From contig JACGCK010000046.1 of NCBI GenBank assembly GCA_014925825.1, positions 238,062 through 302,061 of the forward strand: a DNA stretch of 64,000 nt. The letters are read 5' to 3'. Below the pieces are notes generated by a model. That model saw only the letters and a program-made list of their open reading frames with translations, was not told where the DNA came from and searched no databases. Every line of letters begins with the position of its first letter. The first letter of the stretch is position 1. Made by a program: the position numbers and the translations under genes. The stretch is from Pholiota molesta (Eukaryota > Basidiomycota > Agaricomycetes > Agaricales > Strophariaceae). Shown piece by piece: positions 40,901 to 54,731 of this stretch.

Positions 40901-43052
40901 CCAGGTTCCGATGGTTTCAGTAGTTACTTAGGAAGGCTCAAGCTCAGCTTGTGAGAAGGATTGTTTGTCGCACTTTCGTGCTCAATTGAAGTTCGTCTCC
41001 GCCCTAGTCGACAGCATATGTTGATTTCTTCGCAATACGGAAAACATATTGATATCCGTTTTCGAACTAGCGCTTTATCTCCTGTAATCTAATCGTGCAT
41101 GAAGAAGTCACAGAGCGGCGAACGCCGCCGGTAACTCCCACATCGTATCCTTAAACGCGTGGAATCTGATGTTCACTGCTTTCCTGATGAAGGCAACAAT
41201 AGAACTGAGTGGTTTCTTTACAATGGAAGTAGTAGATCAATTCTCTTGGCTGCTCTTGATTGTCTTCGAGTGGCACTTTCGTACATGTGGCCGCATCATG
41301 ATCAAGAACTCACAGGCGCTCCGAATCTGAGCCTTCTCTTTTACTTCGCGTAGCTCGACTTTGGTAGCTTCTATTCAAACTAACTACGAGCCCTCATTTC
41401 GTCTCAACTTTTCCATGTCTATCATACTCTGATGTCCAAACCTTCAAAAAAACGATTGCATTCAAATTAAACTCGCTCCTATGTATTCCTGTCAACGCTC
41501 TCCCAAGCGACTTCTGACATATAGGAGCTTGCATTGGTATTTCACAGACGTAGAATATCAGAGTTCTAATCAGACTCTTTGCAAGACTGCATTGTCTCTC
41601 GGTATACTAATTCCATAACGCCAAATTAGTACCATTATGATCTCACTTTTAGATCGTTCAGACTTTCGGGTTCTGGTTCTGAATTCAGTCGTAAGTGTGG
41701 ATGAAATCTGCTCAAGGGATCCTGGGTACCTAGGAAATCATACCTTTAAGGCACATATACAATGACCATGTCTATTTGTTATGTATGATCTGCAATGTGT
41801 CAAATCGCCCCGAATTGTGCTGCACCAACCATACACATGCCACTATAAGTAATCTAAGCGCTGGCTGATATGTACCTATATTTTAACACGCTTGTGCATA
41901 CTGTATGACAAATTCAACGCCGTCATCTGAAATATCGAGCGTAAAGATGTTATATGCTCACTTGGTAATGCGTACGTTGGCCTTTTACTCATAAACCTAA
42001 TCAAACTTCCCTGAGCACTCCTTTCTTACGGATACCGTGGAAGCAACGGTGGGATTCTTTGGATGTAACCTTTTTCGTCTGGTATTATCGAGAAGTTTCA
42101 AGACAAGTACGTTACTTATCGCCAGCGAAACGAGCGGAAGGTCTCGGAAAGTGCGAGAGAAACTATCCGAATGAAGGAAAAGGCTACGTACGTTGATTGA
42201 GGTCAGTGAGAATGCCTCGGAAGAGATTCCGAAGATTATAATAGTCAATGGACCGCTACCCGCATATCGCGAAGGATGATGATCCTGGATTCCTGGTGAC
42301 GAGGACGTGATGCCTTCATAAATACAAACTCGCTGAATGAGACAACGTCGATTGTACTTGTGAGTGGTAGTGTGGATTTTGAATGTATGAAGTCATATCT
42401 AAAATTTGCTCGGATTCGACGGGCCCCGATCGTCACTACTCATTAATTACGACACCTGCCGTGATGATTTGGATTAGAAACGGTTGGTGAGCGGTACTTT
42501 GGGAAAGTACTTGTTCATGCTATGTAGTTCAAATGAGCCATCAATGTAAGTTCAAGGGTAGCATTCTGTGCGCGTTTACTTCGACAAATCACGCAAAATA
42601 TGCGAGATGGCCGACTGGTCCAACCAATTAGCGTTATGATTGATAACCAGAGGGTTATGTATGAGGCATTATTTACCTCTATGTACTGGGTCCGTGCTAG
42701 ATCTAGGAAGTGAGTATAACTTTGACTGAACGAGCTTGAGCCTTGATAACAGAAGCCACCTTCTGAATCATCTGATGATAAAGTGGTTACCATATAATTT
42801 ACATCAGGCATTGCAAATCTTCTGTAAGCCAGAAGAGACAAAACGATGTTGTTAGACTCGTACGTATATTGAACAAATAATGAGAAGGCTTAGGCAGTCC
42901 AAATTTTGAGAAGAGTAACTGTCAGGGAGTTGCCGTTTTGGGGTACATCGGCAGTTTGCGTTTACTGTGGCATTCGGCTATCAGATTGGAAGTGCTTCCG
43001 TCACACACCGATCGGCGTTCCTAGATCTTGAATAACCGGTCCCGAAGCACCT
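37987..43052. other. Large region without a recognisable gene (part 1)
   Basis: The first about 400 bp are the CBM21 promoter region. From 38.4 to 43 kb only short open frames occur on both strands, with no domain and no splice chain I could support. Minus-strand frames between 42841 and 41997 include hydrophobic pieces (ITLWLSIITLIGW, LVSLAISNVLVLKLL) that could be exons or remnants of a membrane protein gene, but I could not join them. Confidence 0.4.
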
Positions 43053-43356
43053 AGAACGCTGTTAGTTGGAGCATCACTGCGTCGATAAGGGTATTAGACT
43101 GAACAGATTACTAGACTCTGCCAGTTGAAGAGGGAATATCTTATCAAAATACTGACGAATCTCTTCCCAGGTATGTAAAGGGTAGATGTTTGGAGAAGCC
43201 GAGAAGAGTCGACTTCAGTACCATCTATCTATATCAGGGCGCGCATCTTTTTTGAATCTCATCATTCCTTTCCAACACCATATAGTCCGTGGTAAGTATA
43301 CTTAGTGTTTTAATTTTGGACGAGTAGTTCATGCTCTGGTATTGATGCCTTAAAAT
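43053..43356 (+). repeat. Dispersed repeat, copy 2 (matches 2968-3218)
   Basis: Same orientation as copy 1. About 47 bp longer, with CTGACGAATCTCTTCCCAGG onward inserted after TATCTTATCAAAATA. Homology begins at AGAACGCTG and ends at CTTAAAAT in both copies, with unrelated flanks on each side. Confidence 0.85.
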
Positions 43357-46377
<3,021 letters not shown>

Positions 46378-46918
46378 TCTATTCGCCCCTGGAGCTTGTC
46401 TGGTTGGCTGTACTGCGGGAAATGTCATTCAGAACGTTGTTGCATCCGTATGTCTGGCCAGTAGTTTGCGAATTCCATTTCATTTGATCCATCTTCGTGC
46501 TGCTTTGTCTTGTCAAGGACCTTGAGAACATGATGTTGGGAGCACAACTTTCGGAGCATAAACAGGACATGAATGTGTAGGCTTTAAGGAACATGAATCT
46601 AAAACTGCACATATGCTCGTCGTGTCTTTAGAGAAGTGTCTTCGAGCTCGTTTGATATTTTACGAAGGAATTATTGATTAATGAGGTGTTGACTGGAGCA
46701 TATGTCTTTTTCGACTACTATGGGCAACCGTCAGCGCGACGGAGCGCGTTAACAATTTTTCGTTGAGGAGGCAGGCACTGCCACGAAGCTTTTCTTCTGA
46801 TTACCATCATCTCCAACTCACTTGGACACTACAGGATACCTGAGGCTCTGGCGTATCCGTTGACAGAACTCTTTCAGAACTCACGATATCTATTGGATTC
46901 CTTTCACTTGGGCCTGCT
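46378..46918. other. Intergenic region, no gene seen
   Basis: 3' flank of ubiquitin-L40 and 5' flank of the nucleotidyltransferase-fold gene. No coding or repeat signal noted. Confidence 0.5.
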
Positions 46919-48070
46919 ATGTATGAGGTAGTCGGAAAGATGAACCTTCCAACTACATCCACATTCGGGACGGATATTGCACCCATATCGCGACAGACGC
47001 TTCCAAAGACGCTTCCAACTGCGTCCACATTTGGGATGGATATCGTGCCTTCTTCACGAGAGCCACTTCCAACTGTGGCCAGTTACGGGATTAGCATCCT
47101 GTCCGCGGAGGCCACACCACCACCACCGCCGCCCGTAGAAGAGGCGAAAAAAACCAAATCGAAAAAGCAACACCGCCCCCGCGCGGAGAAGATGCTCATG
47201 GAGCAAGCGCACTACGCGCTAGTGCTCGAGGCTGCGCAGACCGTGACCAGGATTTTCGATAAGCACGGGCTGTCGTGTGCGGTGTTCGGGAGCTTGGCGG
47301 CGAAGCTGTATGGGAGCGCGCGGTGTCCGAAGGTAATTCATGTTCATCTAATCCCCGTGGTGCACCAATCCTCAACGTAACCTCCAACCCTACATACATT
47401 GACCGCAGGACGTGGACATGCTCATCAGCCAGGATTTCGCCTCCGCGAATGCCCACCCTCATTCAGCCCCAAAACCGCTGCTCACCGCCGCGGAGCTCAA
47501 GGACCTCCTCCTGCGCGCGGACGCACAGCACTTCTACCTCAAGCTCCCGCGCGACCCCGCGGCGGAGTACCGCATCCTGTGGTACCGCCAGCGCTACCGC
47601 GGGCCAGAATGCAAAGTCGACATCCTCGTCCCGGGGACGATGCACCTCCCGCGCCTCCCGCGGCACCGCGTCGTCTTCCTCTCCCCTCGCACAACAGCAG
47701 AGGAGGACGGCGATATCATGCCCAGCGGGGCGGGCGGCGCAGACGCAGCCAGCATAAGTGTACCCGTCGTCCCCTTCGCGCTGCTGCTCGCGCACAAGCT
47801 GCAGGGGTGGGCCGACCACCGCGCCGCAGAGGAGGCGCACCAGCGGGGGAAGCAGCACCAGGACGCGGGGACGTGCGGCGCTTGCTTGGGCTGCGCAGGG
47901 AGGTGCGCGCGCTCGTAGACGCGCGGGCGGCCGGACGGAGTGTGTTGGGCGATGAGGAGCTGTTTGACGAGGAGTTCCGGGTGCTGACGCAGGGGCGGGT
48001 GAGGGCGTATTGTGAGGCGTTCCCGGATCGCGCGGAGGAGTGGCGGAAACTTGGGTTTGAGACGAGTTGA
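46919..48070 (+). CDS. Nucleotidyltransferase-fold protein, N-terminal repeats, apparent frameshift
   Basis: ATG at 46919. Residues 1-60 carry three imperfect copies of a short repeat (LPTTSTFGTDIAPISRQ, LPTASTFGMDIVPSSRE, LPTVASYGISIL). A Pro run, a Lys-rich stretch and the nucleotidyltransferase signature follow: AVFGSLAAKLYGSARCPK, intron 47333-47408, DVDMLI, and later CKVDILVPG. The GS...DVD...VDI pattern is the metal-binding set of the Pol-beta/MNT fold. The frame runs to PVVPFALLLAHKLQGWADH and HQDAG, then stops at 47916. The natural continuation DVRRLLGLRREVRALVDARA through KLGFETS (stop 48068) is in another frame. One extra G in the GCGGGGAC run near 47872 would restore it, so either a sequence error or a real frameshift. 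Substrate unknown. Confidence 0.75.
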
Positions 48071-48633
48071 CCTGTTCTTTTTCTTTTTGGTTTGATTTCT
48101 AGGTATCTACATAGGTGCGGAAGATGGACTACTAGATGCTCAAATTTATATCTATACTCTGCTTTAATAATTTATCGGATATCTTTATGTTTTTATTTAT
48201 TAGAAAGCATCGGCATTAATCAATTTACTTTGCCTTTGGTCGACCATGGCGCTGTAGGAGCAGTTCGTGTGCCCAGAATATTGAAGGTGCGCGTGTTTTT
48301 GTAAGCGTATACATACGACTTCCATGCGAGTGGCTACCTCAGGCCGAGTCAGTCCTCAGGCCTCAGGGTGCATGAGGCAGCATGTCTGTCTTTTGGTCGG
48401 AGAGAAACACGACATTCCGAACCTACTTTGAGGGCGAGTTCTAGGCGTGTTTTGGTTGATCATTATATTCAAATTCGCCATCGTTGTTGGAGGTTTGGTG
48501 GAGGTCGATGGGGATGTAAGTACGGTGTTAGCGGCAAGAAACGGTACGCCGGCAAATCCGGTCCGGCTCAAATGATCAACCCGAGCACGCCAATTTTACA
48601 ACGTTCACCAAACGTTCACGAAAGATAAACCAA
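48071..48633. other. Intergenic region with F-box promoter blocks
   Basis: 48390-48450 (TGTCTTTTGGTCGGAGAGAA and following bases) matches the region upstream of F-box gene 1. 48555-48610 (CCGGTCCGGCTC and ACGCCAATTTTACAACGTT) matches the region just before the starts of F-box genes 1 and 3. Confidence 0.55.
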
Positions 48634-50434
48634 ATGTACAAGGTCAAAGGAGTCACAAAGAAGATCGAGGTGAGTGTATATCGCGTACCGTTTCTTTGGT
48701 GACATAATGGTTAACTTAATACAATATCACCCTTCCATGTAGACGACTTGGAACTTCCGGCCTTCCGATGAAGAGAAACCGGAACATAGCCCCGACCCAG
48801 TGAGGTGGACTGCCAGATGTAATCCTGCCAAGGAAGACACCTGTGGGCTCTGTACAGAGGGTATCTCACTGGACCGACAGATCCACGAAGCGGAAGAGGC
48901 TCTTGCCACTCTGAAAGCAAAGCGAGCGTCAAACAACACCAAAATCAACACCAGGCACGATCCTCTCTCTCGTCTCCCCATCGAACTCGTGTCCGAGATA
49001 TTCATGTACCTGCGGCCGCTTCCGATGAAGGTCGCCTATTATCTCGATGTCGACGTACCTGATGATGTCGGGAAGAGTATGAAGACTCCCCTCTTACTCG
49101 GTGCTGTCTGCAGAGCCTGGCGGGCATTTTCCTGGTCTATCCCACGGCTCTGGTCGACAATCTCTATCAATGTCTACAACGGAAACGAAGAGGTTCCCGA
49201 TATTATCCGACAGTGGTTAGGAAGGTCCGGCCAACTTCCGCTTTGCATCTACCTCTACGCGGCGCAAAAGCAACTCAATGGTGGAATACTGTCAGCTCAT
49301 CCTTACGGCAATGAACCTTATGTCGCGCGCCTCATGGACACGATTAACAAATACTCTGGGAGGTGGTTCTACCTGAACCTTGATATACCCAAGCGCTTCA
49401 TTCTGCGCGTGCATTGCAGTGGTTCGGAAGCGCCAATGCTAGAAACCTTGTCGCTTAAGATGCATACATACGGTATCGAAGATGGCTACCTTGATTCCCA
49501 CGAAAGAATCGAAATTGGAGCGATTCCTAATCTCAGAAGGATCCATTTGTCCCCGACCGTTAGGTTTGCCGACATCGATATGGACTGGGCAAGTGTTGTA
49601 CACGCAGAAATTTCGGACTCCACACTCGAGATGTGTTGTGACCTTTTGCGCCAGGCGCCCATCTTGACTCATCTAACACTCCAACAGATTGATGAGGATA
49701 CATTTGATCTACCATCATCAATCGTTCGACACCAGAGCCTCGTTTCTCTCCACATAAATGGATACGGTGAGGATGAAGGGGCAGACAGACTTCTTTTGTT
49801 TCTTGACCTCCCGGCATTGGAGGATTTTGGTATCTTCGCAAGCTCTAAATCCAGCTTGAATAACATAACCGCTTTCCTTCGGCGTTCTTCGTGTACTCTC
49901 AAGAAGTTCAGGGTGCACATTGATGATACCTGGATGGAGCACAAACGGGAGCTGATAAGAGTATTAGGCGAGATGCCTCATCTGGAAATTCTAGATATTG
50001 AATGTCGATATCACCAGTCGGATGACGATTCGCCAATCGACTCGCAACTTCCTACACCTGTCGTGATTCAAGAAATGAATTCGATAAACGAACGTCTCTT
50101 CCTCCCCAATCTCGAGAGAGTGCATATCAAGGTTGGATTCCACCCCATGGACGATTCCTATTTTCTAGATCTACTGTTCCATCCGGATAGCCCCAATATC
50201 ACCTCACCGCAACGATCCGAACACAGTCAGTTCGTACCTTCCGACACGCTCCGTCTCAAACCGTTGCACATATACTATCTCCTCGACATGGCGACCCATC
50301 GAGCACTTCATTCCATGATCATAAGCAGCTTCGAGATCAAATCGTGTACGAAGGACTTGAACCCTTTCATAGACTTTCTCCAACAGTTCCTTTCTTGCCA
50401 TGTCTATGACGAGGGCGTGCGGCTTACTGATTGA
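48634..50434 (+). CDS. F-box protein 2
   Basis: Exon 1 is 48634-48669 (12 codons, MYKVKGVTKKIE). Exon 2 is 48743-50434. 575 residues, the same length as F-box 1. Same order of parts: DTCGLCTEGISLDRQIHEAE, coiled coil, F-box (DPLSRLPIELVSEIFMYLRP), LGAVCRAWRAFSWSIPRLWS, then LRR-like repeats and the C-terminal SCTKDLNPFIDFLQQFLSCH. Differences from F-box 1 are scattered substitutions, with no frame break, so it looks functional. The start is chosen because it aligns with the start of the other two paralogues and leads into a matching donor (GTGAGTGTAT). Expected SCF substrate adaptor; target unknown. Confidence 0.88.
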
Positions 50435-50966
50435 ATGCTGCTCCAAAGGTAAATTGCGAAAGACTCAATCCATTGATGATCTCGCTAATTACACTTGCAG
50501 CTTCGAGCGTTGAATGCGTAGGAATTAGACGTTGTATGTGATTTGTGCACATATTTATAATGCAATCTTTTAGGAAATTGGCAGTATATGTAGACCATGA
50601 TTTGGCCATCATAAATATCATATTCGAACTGGTAACTGACCACCGTTATACCTATGTCGCAGCCATACGATACGTTCGACGAGATCGAGGATGCCACCTT
50701 GAAACTTCTGAAAAAATGGATATGCAAGCGCGTCTTCGAAACCCTCGTCCGCGTCGCTTTGGGTTGCATGAACATAAATGCATCTACTAACTCCTGTCAT
50801 ATCTTATATTCAGATTTACCGTCGTTGGTGAAGGTCTCCGGGGATGCTGCCCAGATGCTGCCGCAGCAACGAACCGGGGCTGGGAAAAATCCGGTCCGGC
50901 TTGAATAATTTGCAACTCAGCCTGATCAAACACGCCAATTTTTACAACGTTTTTGAAAACAAACCA
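50435..50966. other. Spacer between F-box 2 and F-box 3
   Basis: Contains the 3' flank shared with F-box 1 and 3 (GGTAAATTGCGAAAGACTCA onward), the minus-strand fossil C-terminus, a block at about 50695-50775 matching 31980-32075 in reverse orientation, and the promoter block (CCGGTCCGGCTTG). Confidence 0.6.
50578..50640 (-). pseudogene. Fossil C-terminus of a diverged F-box gene (copy by F-box 2)
   Basis: Read on the minus strand: VSYQFEYDIYDGQIMVYIYC. Aligns with VSCRFKCDFYDNELMANMYF, the last residues of the gene at 53172-54731. The final Tyr-stop has become Cys and the frame runs on. Opposite strand to F-box 2. Confidence 0.6.
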
Positions 50967-52747
50967 ATGGACAAGATTCAAGAAGTCGCAAAGAAGGTGA
51001 AGGTGAGTGTATATTTGTGCATCATTTCTTCCCCATCATAATGACTGAGGTAATATAATCACACCATACAACGTAGACGACTTGGAACTCTCCCAATGAC
51101 AATGAAGTAGCAGCAAGTAGGGGCGCCCCAGTAGCCTGGACTACCAGATGCAATCCAGCAAAAGAAGTCACCTGTGGTCCCTGTAAAGAGGGCGAATCAC
51201 TTGATCGACAGATTCACGACATGGAAGAGGCTCTTGCCACTCTGAAAGCATTGCGAGCGTCCAACAACACCAAAATTAACACTTTGCACGATCCCCTCTC
51301 TCGTCTCCCCATCGAACTTGTGTCCGACATATTCATGTACCTTCGGCCACTTCCGATGGAGTTGGCCTACCGTCGCGACGTCGACGTACCTGATGATGTC
51401 GCGAAGAGTATGAAGACTCCCCTCTTGCTTGGTGCTGTCTCCAGAGCCTGGCGGGCATTTGCCTGGTCTATCCCACGGCTTTGGTTGACGATCTCTGTCA
51501 ACGTCTACAACGGAAATGAAGAGGTTCCCGATATTATTCGACAGTGGTTAGGAAGGTCCGGCCACCTTCCGCTTTGCATCTACCTCTACGCAGCGCAAAA
51601 GCAACTCGATGGTGGACTATTCTCAGGTGATCCTTCTGGCGATGAGCCTTTCGTCGAGCGCCTCATGGACGTGATCAACGAATACTCTGGGAGATGGTTC
51701 TATCTGAATCTTGACATCCCCAAGGGCTTCATTCTGCGCGTACATTGCAGTGGTTCGGAAGCGCCAATGCTGGAGACGTTGACGCTTCAGATGCGTGTAG
51801 ATGATATCGAACATGGCTACCTTGATTTCGAGGAACCAATCAACATTGGGGCAACTCCTAATCTCAAAAGAATCCATTTTTCCCCTACCATCACATTTAC
51901 CGATGTCGATATGGACTGGGCAAGTGTTATACATGCTGAAATTTCAAATCCCACACTCGGAATGTGTTGTGACCTTTTGCGTCAGGCGCCCATTTTGACT
52001 AATCTAACTTTCCAACAGATTGATGTGGATATACTACCAACATCAATCGTTCGACACCAGAATCTCATTTCTCTCCAGATGAACAGATGTGACAGTAATG
52101 ATGAAGGGCCAGATAAACTCCTTTCGTATCTTGACCTTCCAGCATTGGAGGACCTTGCTATCTTCGCAAGCTCTAAATCCAACTTGAATACCTTAACCTC
52201 TTTCCTTCGGCGTTCTTCATGTAGTCTCAAGAAGTTCAGATTGAACATTACTGATGACAGATGGATGGAGCACAAACGGGAGCTGATAATGGTATTAGAC
52301 AACATGCCTTGTCTGGAAGATTTAGACCTAGAGTGTCGATATCGCCAGTCGGACGACTCGCCACTTCCATCGCAACTTCCTACACCTGTCATGATTCAAG
52401 AAATGGAATCGATGAACGAACACCTCTTCCTTCACAATCTCGAGAGGGTACACATCAAGGCTGGACTCCACCCCTCGGACGAGTCCTATTCTCTAGATCT
52501 ACTGCTCCGTCCGGATAGCCCCAATATCACCTCACCGCAACGATCCGAACCTTCCGACACTCTCCGTCTCAAACCATTGCACATATATTATCTCCTCGAC
52601 ATGAAGATCCAACGAGCACTTCACCCCATGATTGAAGGCGGCTTCGAGATCAAATTGTGTACGAAGGACTTGAACCCTTTCGTAGACTTTCTCCAAAAAT
52701 CCCTTTCTTGCTATGAATACGACGCGGGATTCTGGGCACTTGGTTGA
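50967..52747 (+). CDS. F-box protein 3
   Basis: Exon 1 is 50967-51002 (MDKIQEVAKKVK, identical to F-box 1). Exon 2 is 51077-52747. 568 residues. Parts in order: VTCGPCKEGESLDRQIHDME, coiled coil, F-box DPLSRLPIELVSDIFMYLRP, SRAWRAFAWSIPRLWLTISV, LRR-like region, LCTKDLNPFVDFLQKSLSCY. It has small deletions relative to the other two (for example in the region after IDVDILPTS and around PQRSEPSDTLRL) but no stop or frameshift. The shared first exon suggests F-box 1 and 3 are linked by a more recent copy or conversion event at the 5' end. Expected SCF substrate adaptor; target unknown. Confidence 0.88.
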
Positions 52748-53171
52748 ATGTTGCTCCAAAGGTAAATTGCGAAAGACTCAATCCATTGATGATCTCGCTG
52801 TTGTATGCGATTTATATTATAGTGCGATCCTTTAGGAAATTAGTAGTATATGTAGACCATGATTTTACCATCATAAATATCGTATTTGAACTGGTAACTG
52901 ACCACCGTCATACCTATGTCGCAACTATGCGATACATCGACGAGATCGAGGATGCCCACCTTGACACTTTTGAAATAATAGAATTCGCAAGGGTTATTAA
53001 TCTCAAGGTCCCTTGAAGGCAACAAAGTCTAAAGAGGCCGTATTGGGTTCAGCATAGTTGACAGAGATCGACGCTGACACGTAGGCAGTTCAGCAGCCTA
53101 TAGCACAGAAAACGCGCGACTATCGAGAAATCCAAGAGGACTGACAAAAATTTATTATGCAAATTTTAAAA
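52748..53171. other. Spacer between convergent F-box 3 and F-box 4
   Basis: Carries the same 3' flank as F-box 2 (GGTAAATTGCGAAAGACTCA onward) and a minus-strand fossil C-terminus at 52840-52902. The rest is non-coding. Confidence 0.6.
52840..52902 (-). pseudogene. Fossil C-terminus of a diverged F-box gene (copy by F-box 3)
   Basis: Minus strand reads VSYQFKYDIYDGKIMVYIYY and a TAA stop at the same position as the real stop of the intact gene that begins its C-terminus 270 bp further on (53172-53234). No upstream coding is attached. Confidence 0.65.
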
Positions 53172-54731
53172 TTAGAAGTACATATTCGCCATAAGTTCAT
53201 TATCGTAAAAATCGCATTTGAATCGACAACTGACACGCTTGCTAAGGCTTTCCAAACCGAAGCTATGAACATTATTATGCAGAGAGTGAGCAAAAAATTT
53301 ATCGATGATTGTAAGTCGAAGCAACCGCAGAGGTCGGTATCTGACAGACGAGGCACCTGTATCGGAATTGCTTCCCCGAAAGTCAACTTGGTCACCGCTG
53401 GCTTGTCCGTCGTTTTCCAGAGGATCGATTGGGTGGGACAAGCACATGTTAGTCATGACGTTCCATGACCATGGCATCGGCCCCCTATATTCGAAGCTCT
53501 CTAAACGAGGCAAGAACTCCCCCGTCGTAAATTGTCTGCCGAATCCCTCTTTCCCCGAAGCGTCGGTAAGCAGGAGGCGCGTAACAGCCGCAAAAGCATC
53601 CTTAGTTTCGGGTAAGTCATCCCAATCCATTCCGTTGGGTAAGCGCCACGCCATCGACAGCGTCCGGAGTGCGGACTGCTCTGCGAGGAATGAGGTAAGC
53701 TCACTGGAGTCAAACTCATCGTGTCCCAAATGTAGTCTGTGTAAGGAACACGAAGATCGTTGGAGGAGTGCTTGAAGGGCAGGAATGGGGCTTATCGTAG
53801 CGTCAGAGTGGCAAGTCAGGTCCTCTAGCGCGGGCGTCGACAGGCAGTTAAATAGGCCACCAGGATCAGAATTCTGGCCAAACCCGACTTTCAATAATCG
53901 GAGGGCCGGACAATCGACAAACGGTCGCCTCATCGGATTCGTTCCCAAGCCATGTTGGGACTCGGCCGTCTTCAAGACACCTTGGAACTCGACAAAAGTT
54001 GCCCGAGGACAGCACTGGAGCACGTCAAGAGCATCGCTGATGGCTGATAGATTAATAGTAATGTGAGATAGAATTGGCCACTCCACGATGAAAAGTTTCC
54101 TGAGCACTACTTCTGGTAAAGCTGTCGGATTAAGGCCGTAGATGCGGCCTTTATTGGCGACGACCAGATCGGTGATAGTGTTTGTGGATCCATGCAGTAT
54201 CTCATAATTGCGAATCTCCTTGTATCCTGAAAGAAAAGGTAGACGCCCAAATGAAAGGTACACCGGGAGCGACTTCGAGCGTTGGAGCCACAGTTTGAAT
54301 TGTTCGATGTAGAATCTACCTGGTGAAATCGATGGCACGGGGAAGATGGTCCACAATCTGGGGGCATTAATCGCGACCTCCCGCCACTGCTTGCAGACGG
54401 AGAGAAGTCTAACCTGAGGCATAACCTTCACCTCCCGTGGTTCGCAACAAAGTTTGAATATAAGGGATTTGATTTCGAAGGGGAAAACGTTCATGGGGTC
54501 GTGTTCTATATTGATCTCGTGGCGGAGGGTAAGATCGCGCATGTTCTGGGCATGAGTCGTGTCTCTGTTCTCTTGCGTGGCTTGGACCATACACCGCTGG
54601 AGGTGTTGGAACTCGTTGCACGGGTGGCATGGTCCGCCACGGAGGATGGTGCAGTAAATATTGGCGGTGCGGGAATTCGGGTGAACTTGGACCTCGAAGG
54701 AGGTTAACGATTGCGCAGGGTTCTGGGACAT
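53172..54731 (-). CDS. Diverged F-box protein 4
   Basis: Single-exon gene. I chose the ATG at 54731 (MSQNPAQSLTSFEVQVHPNS); an in-frame ATG at 54782 is also possible. 519 residues from the chosen start. It keeps the same layout as F-box 1-3 but with little sequence identity: a CxxC-like segment (LRGGPCHPCNEFQHLQR), short coiled coil, F-box-like EHDPMNVFPFEIKSLIFKLC, VCKQWREVAINAPRLWTIFP, then leucine-rich repeats (LPVYLSFGRLPFLSG, LLKVGFGQN, CSLHRLHLGHDEFDSSELTS). It ends VSCRFKCDFYDNELMANMYF. Convergent with F-box 3. Its last 63 bp exist as three further fossil copies beside F-box 1, 2 and 3. Likely SCF adaptor; target unknown. Confidence 0.8.
   Translation of the reverse strand: MSQNPAQSLTSFEVQVHPNSRTANIYCTILRGGPCHPCNEFQHLQRCMVQATQENRDTTHAQNMRDLTLRHEINIEHDPMNVFPFEIKSLIFKLCCEPREVKVMPQVRLLSVCKQWREVAINAPRLWTIFPVPSISPGRFYIEQFKLWLQRSKSLPVYLSFGRLPFLSGYKEIRNYEILHGSTNTITDLVVANKGRIYGLNPTALPEVVLRKLFIVEWPILSHITINLSAISDALDVLQCCPRATFVEFQGVLKTAESQHGLGTNPMRRPFVDCPALRLLKVGFGQNSDPGGLFNCLSTPALEDLTCHSDATISPIPALQALLQRSSCSLHRLHLGHDEFDSSELTSFLAEQSALRTLSMAWRLPNGMDWDDLPETKDAFAAVTRLLLTDASGKEGFGRQFTTGEFLPRLESFEYRGPMPWSWNVMTNMCLSHPIDPLENDGQASGDQVDFRGSNSDTGASSVRYRPLRLLRLTIIDKFFAHSLHNNVHSFGLESLSKRVSCRFKCDFYDNELMANMYF

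Noticed and set aside
47463..47858. Minus-strand open frame across the nucleotidyltransferase gene
   Set aside because: Shadow of a GC-rich exon; only the plus strand carries the GS...DVD motifs.
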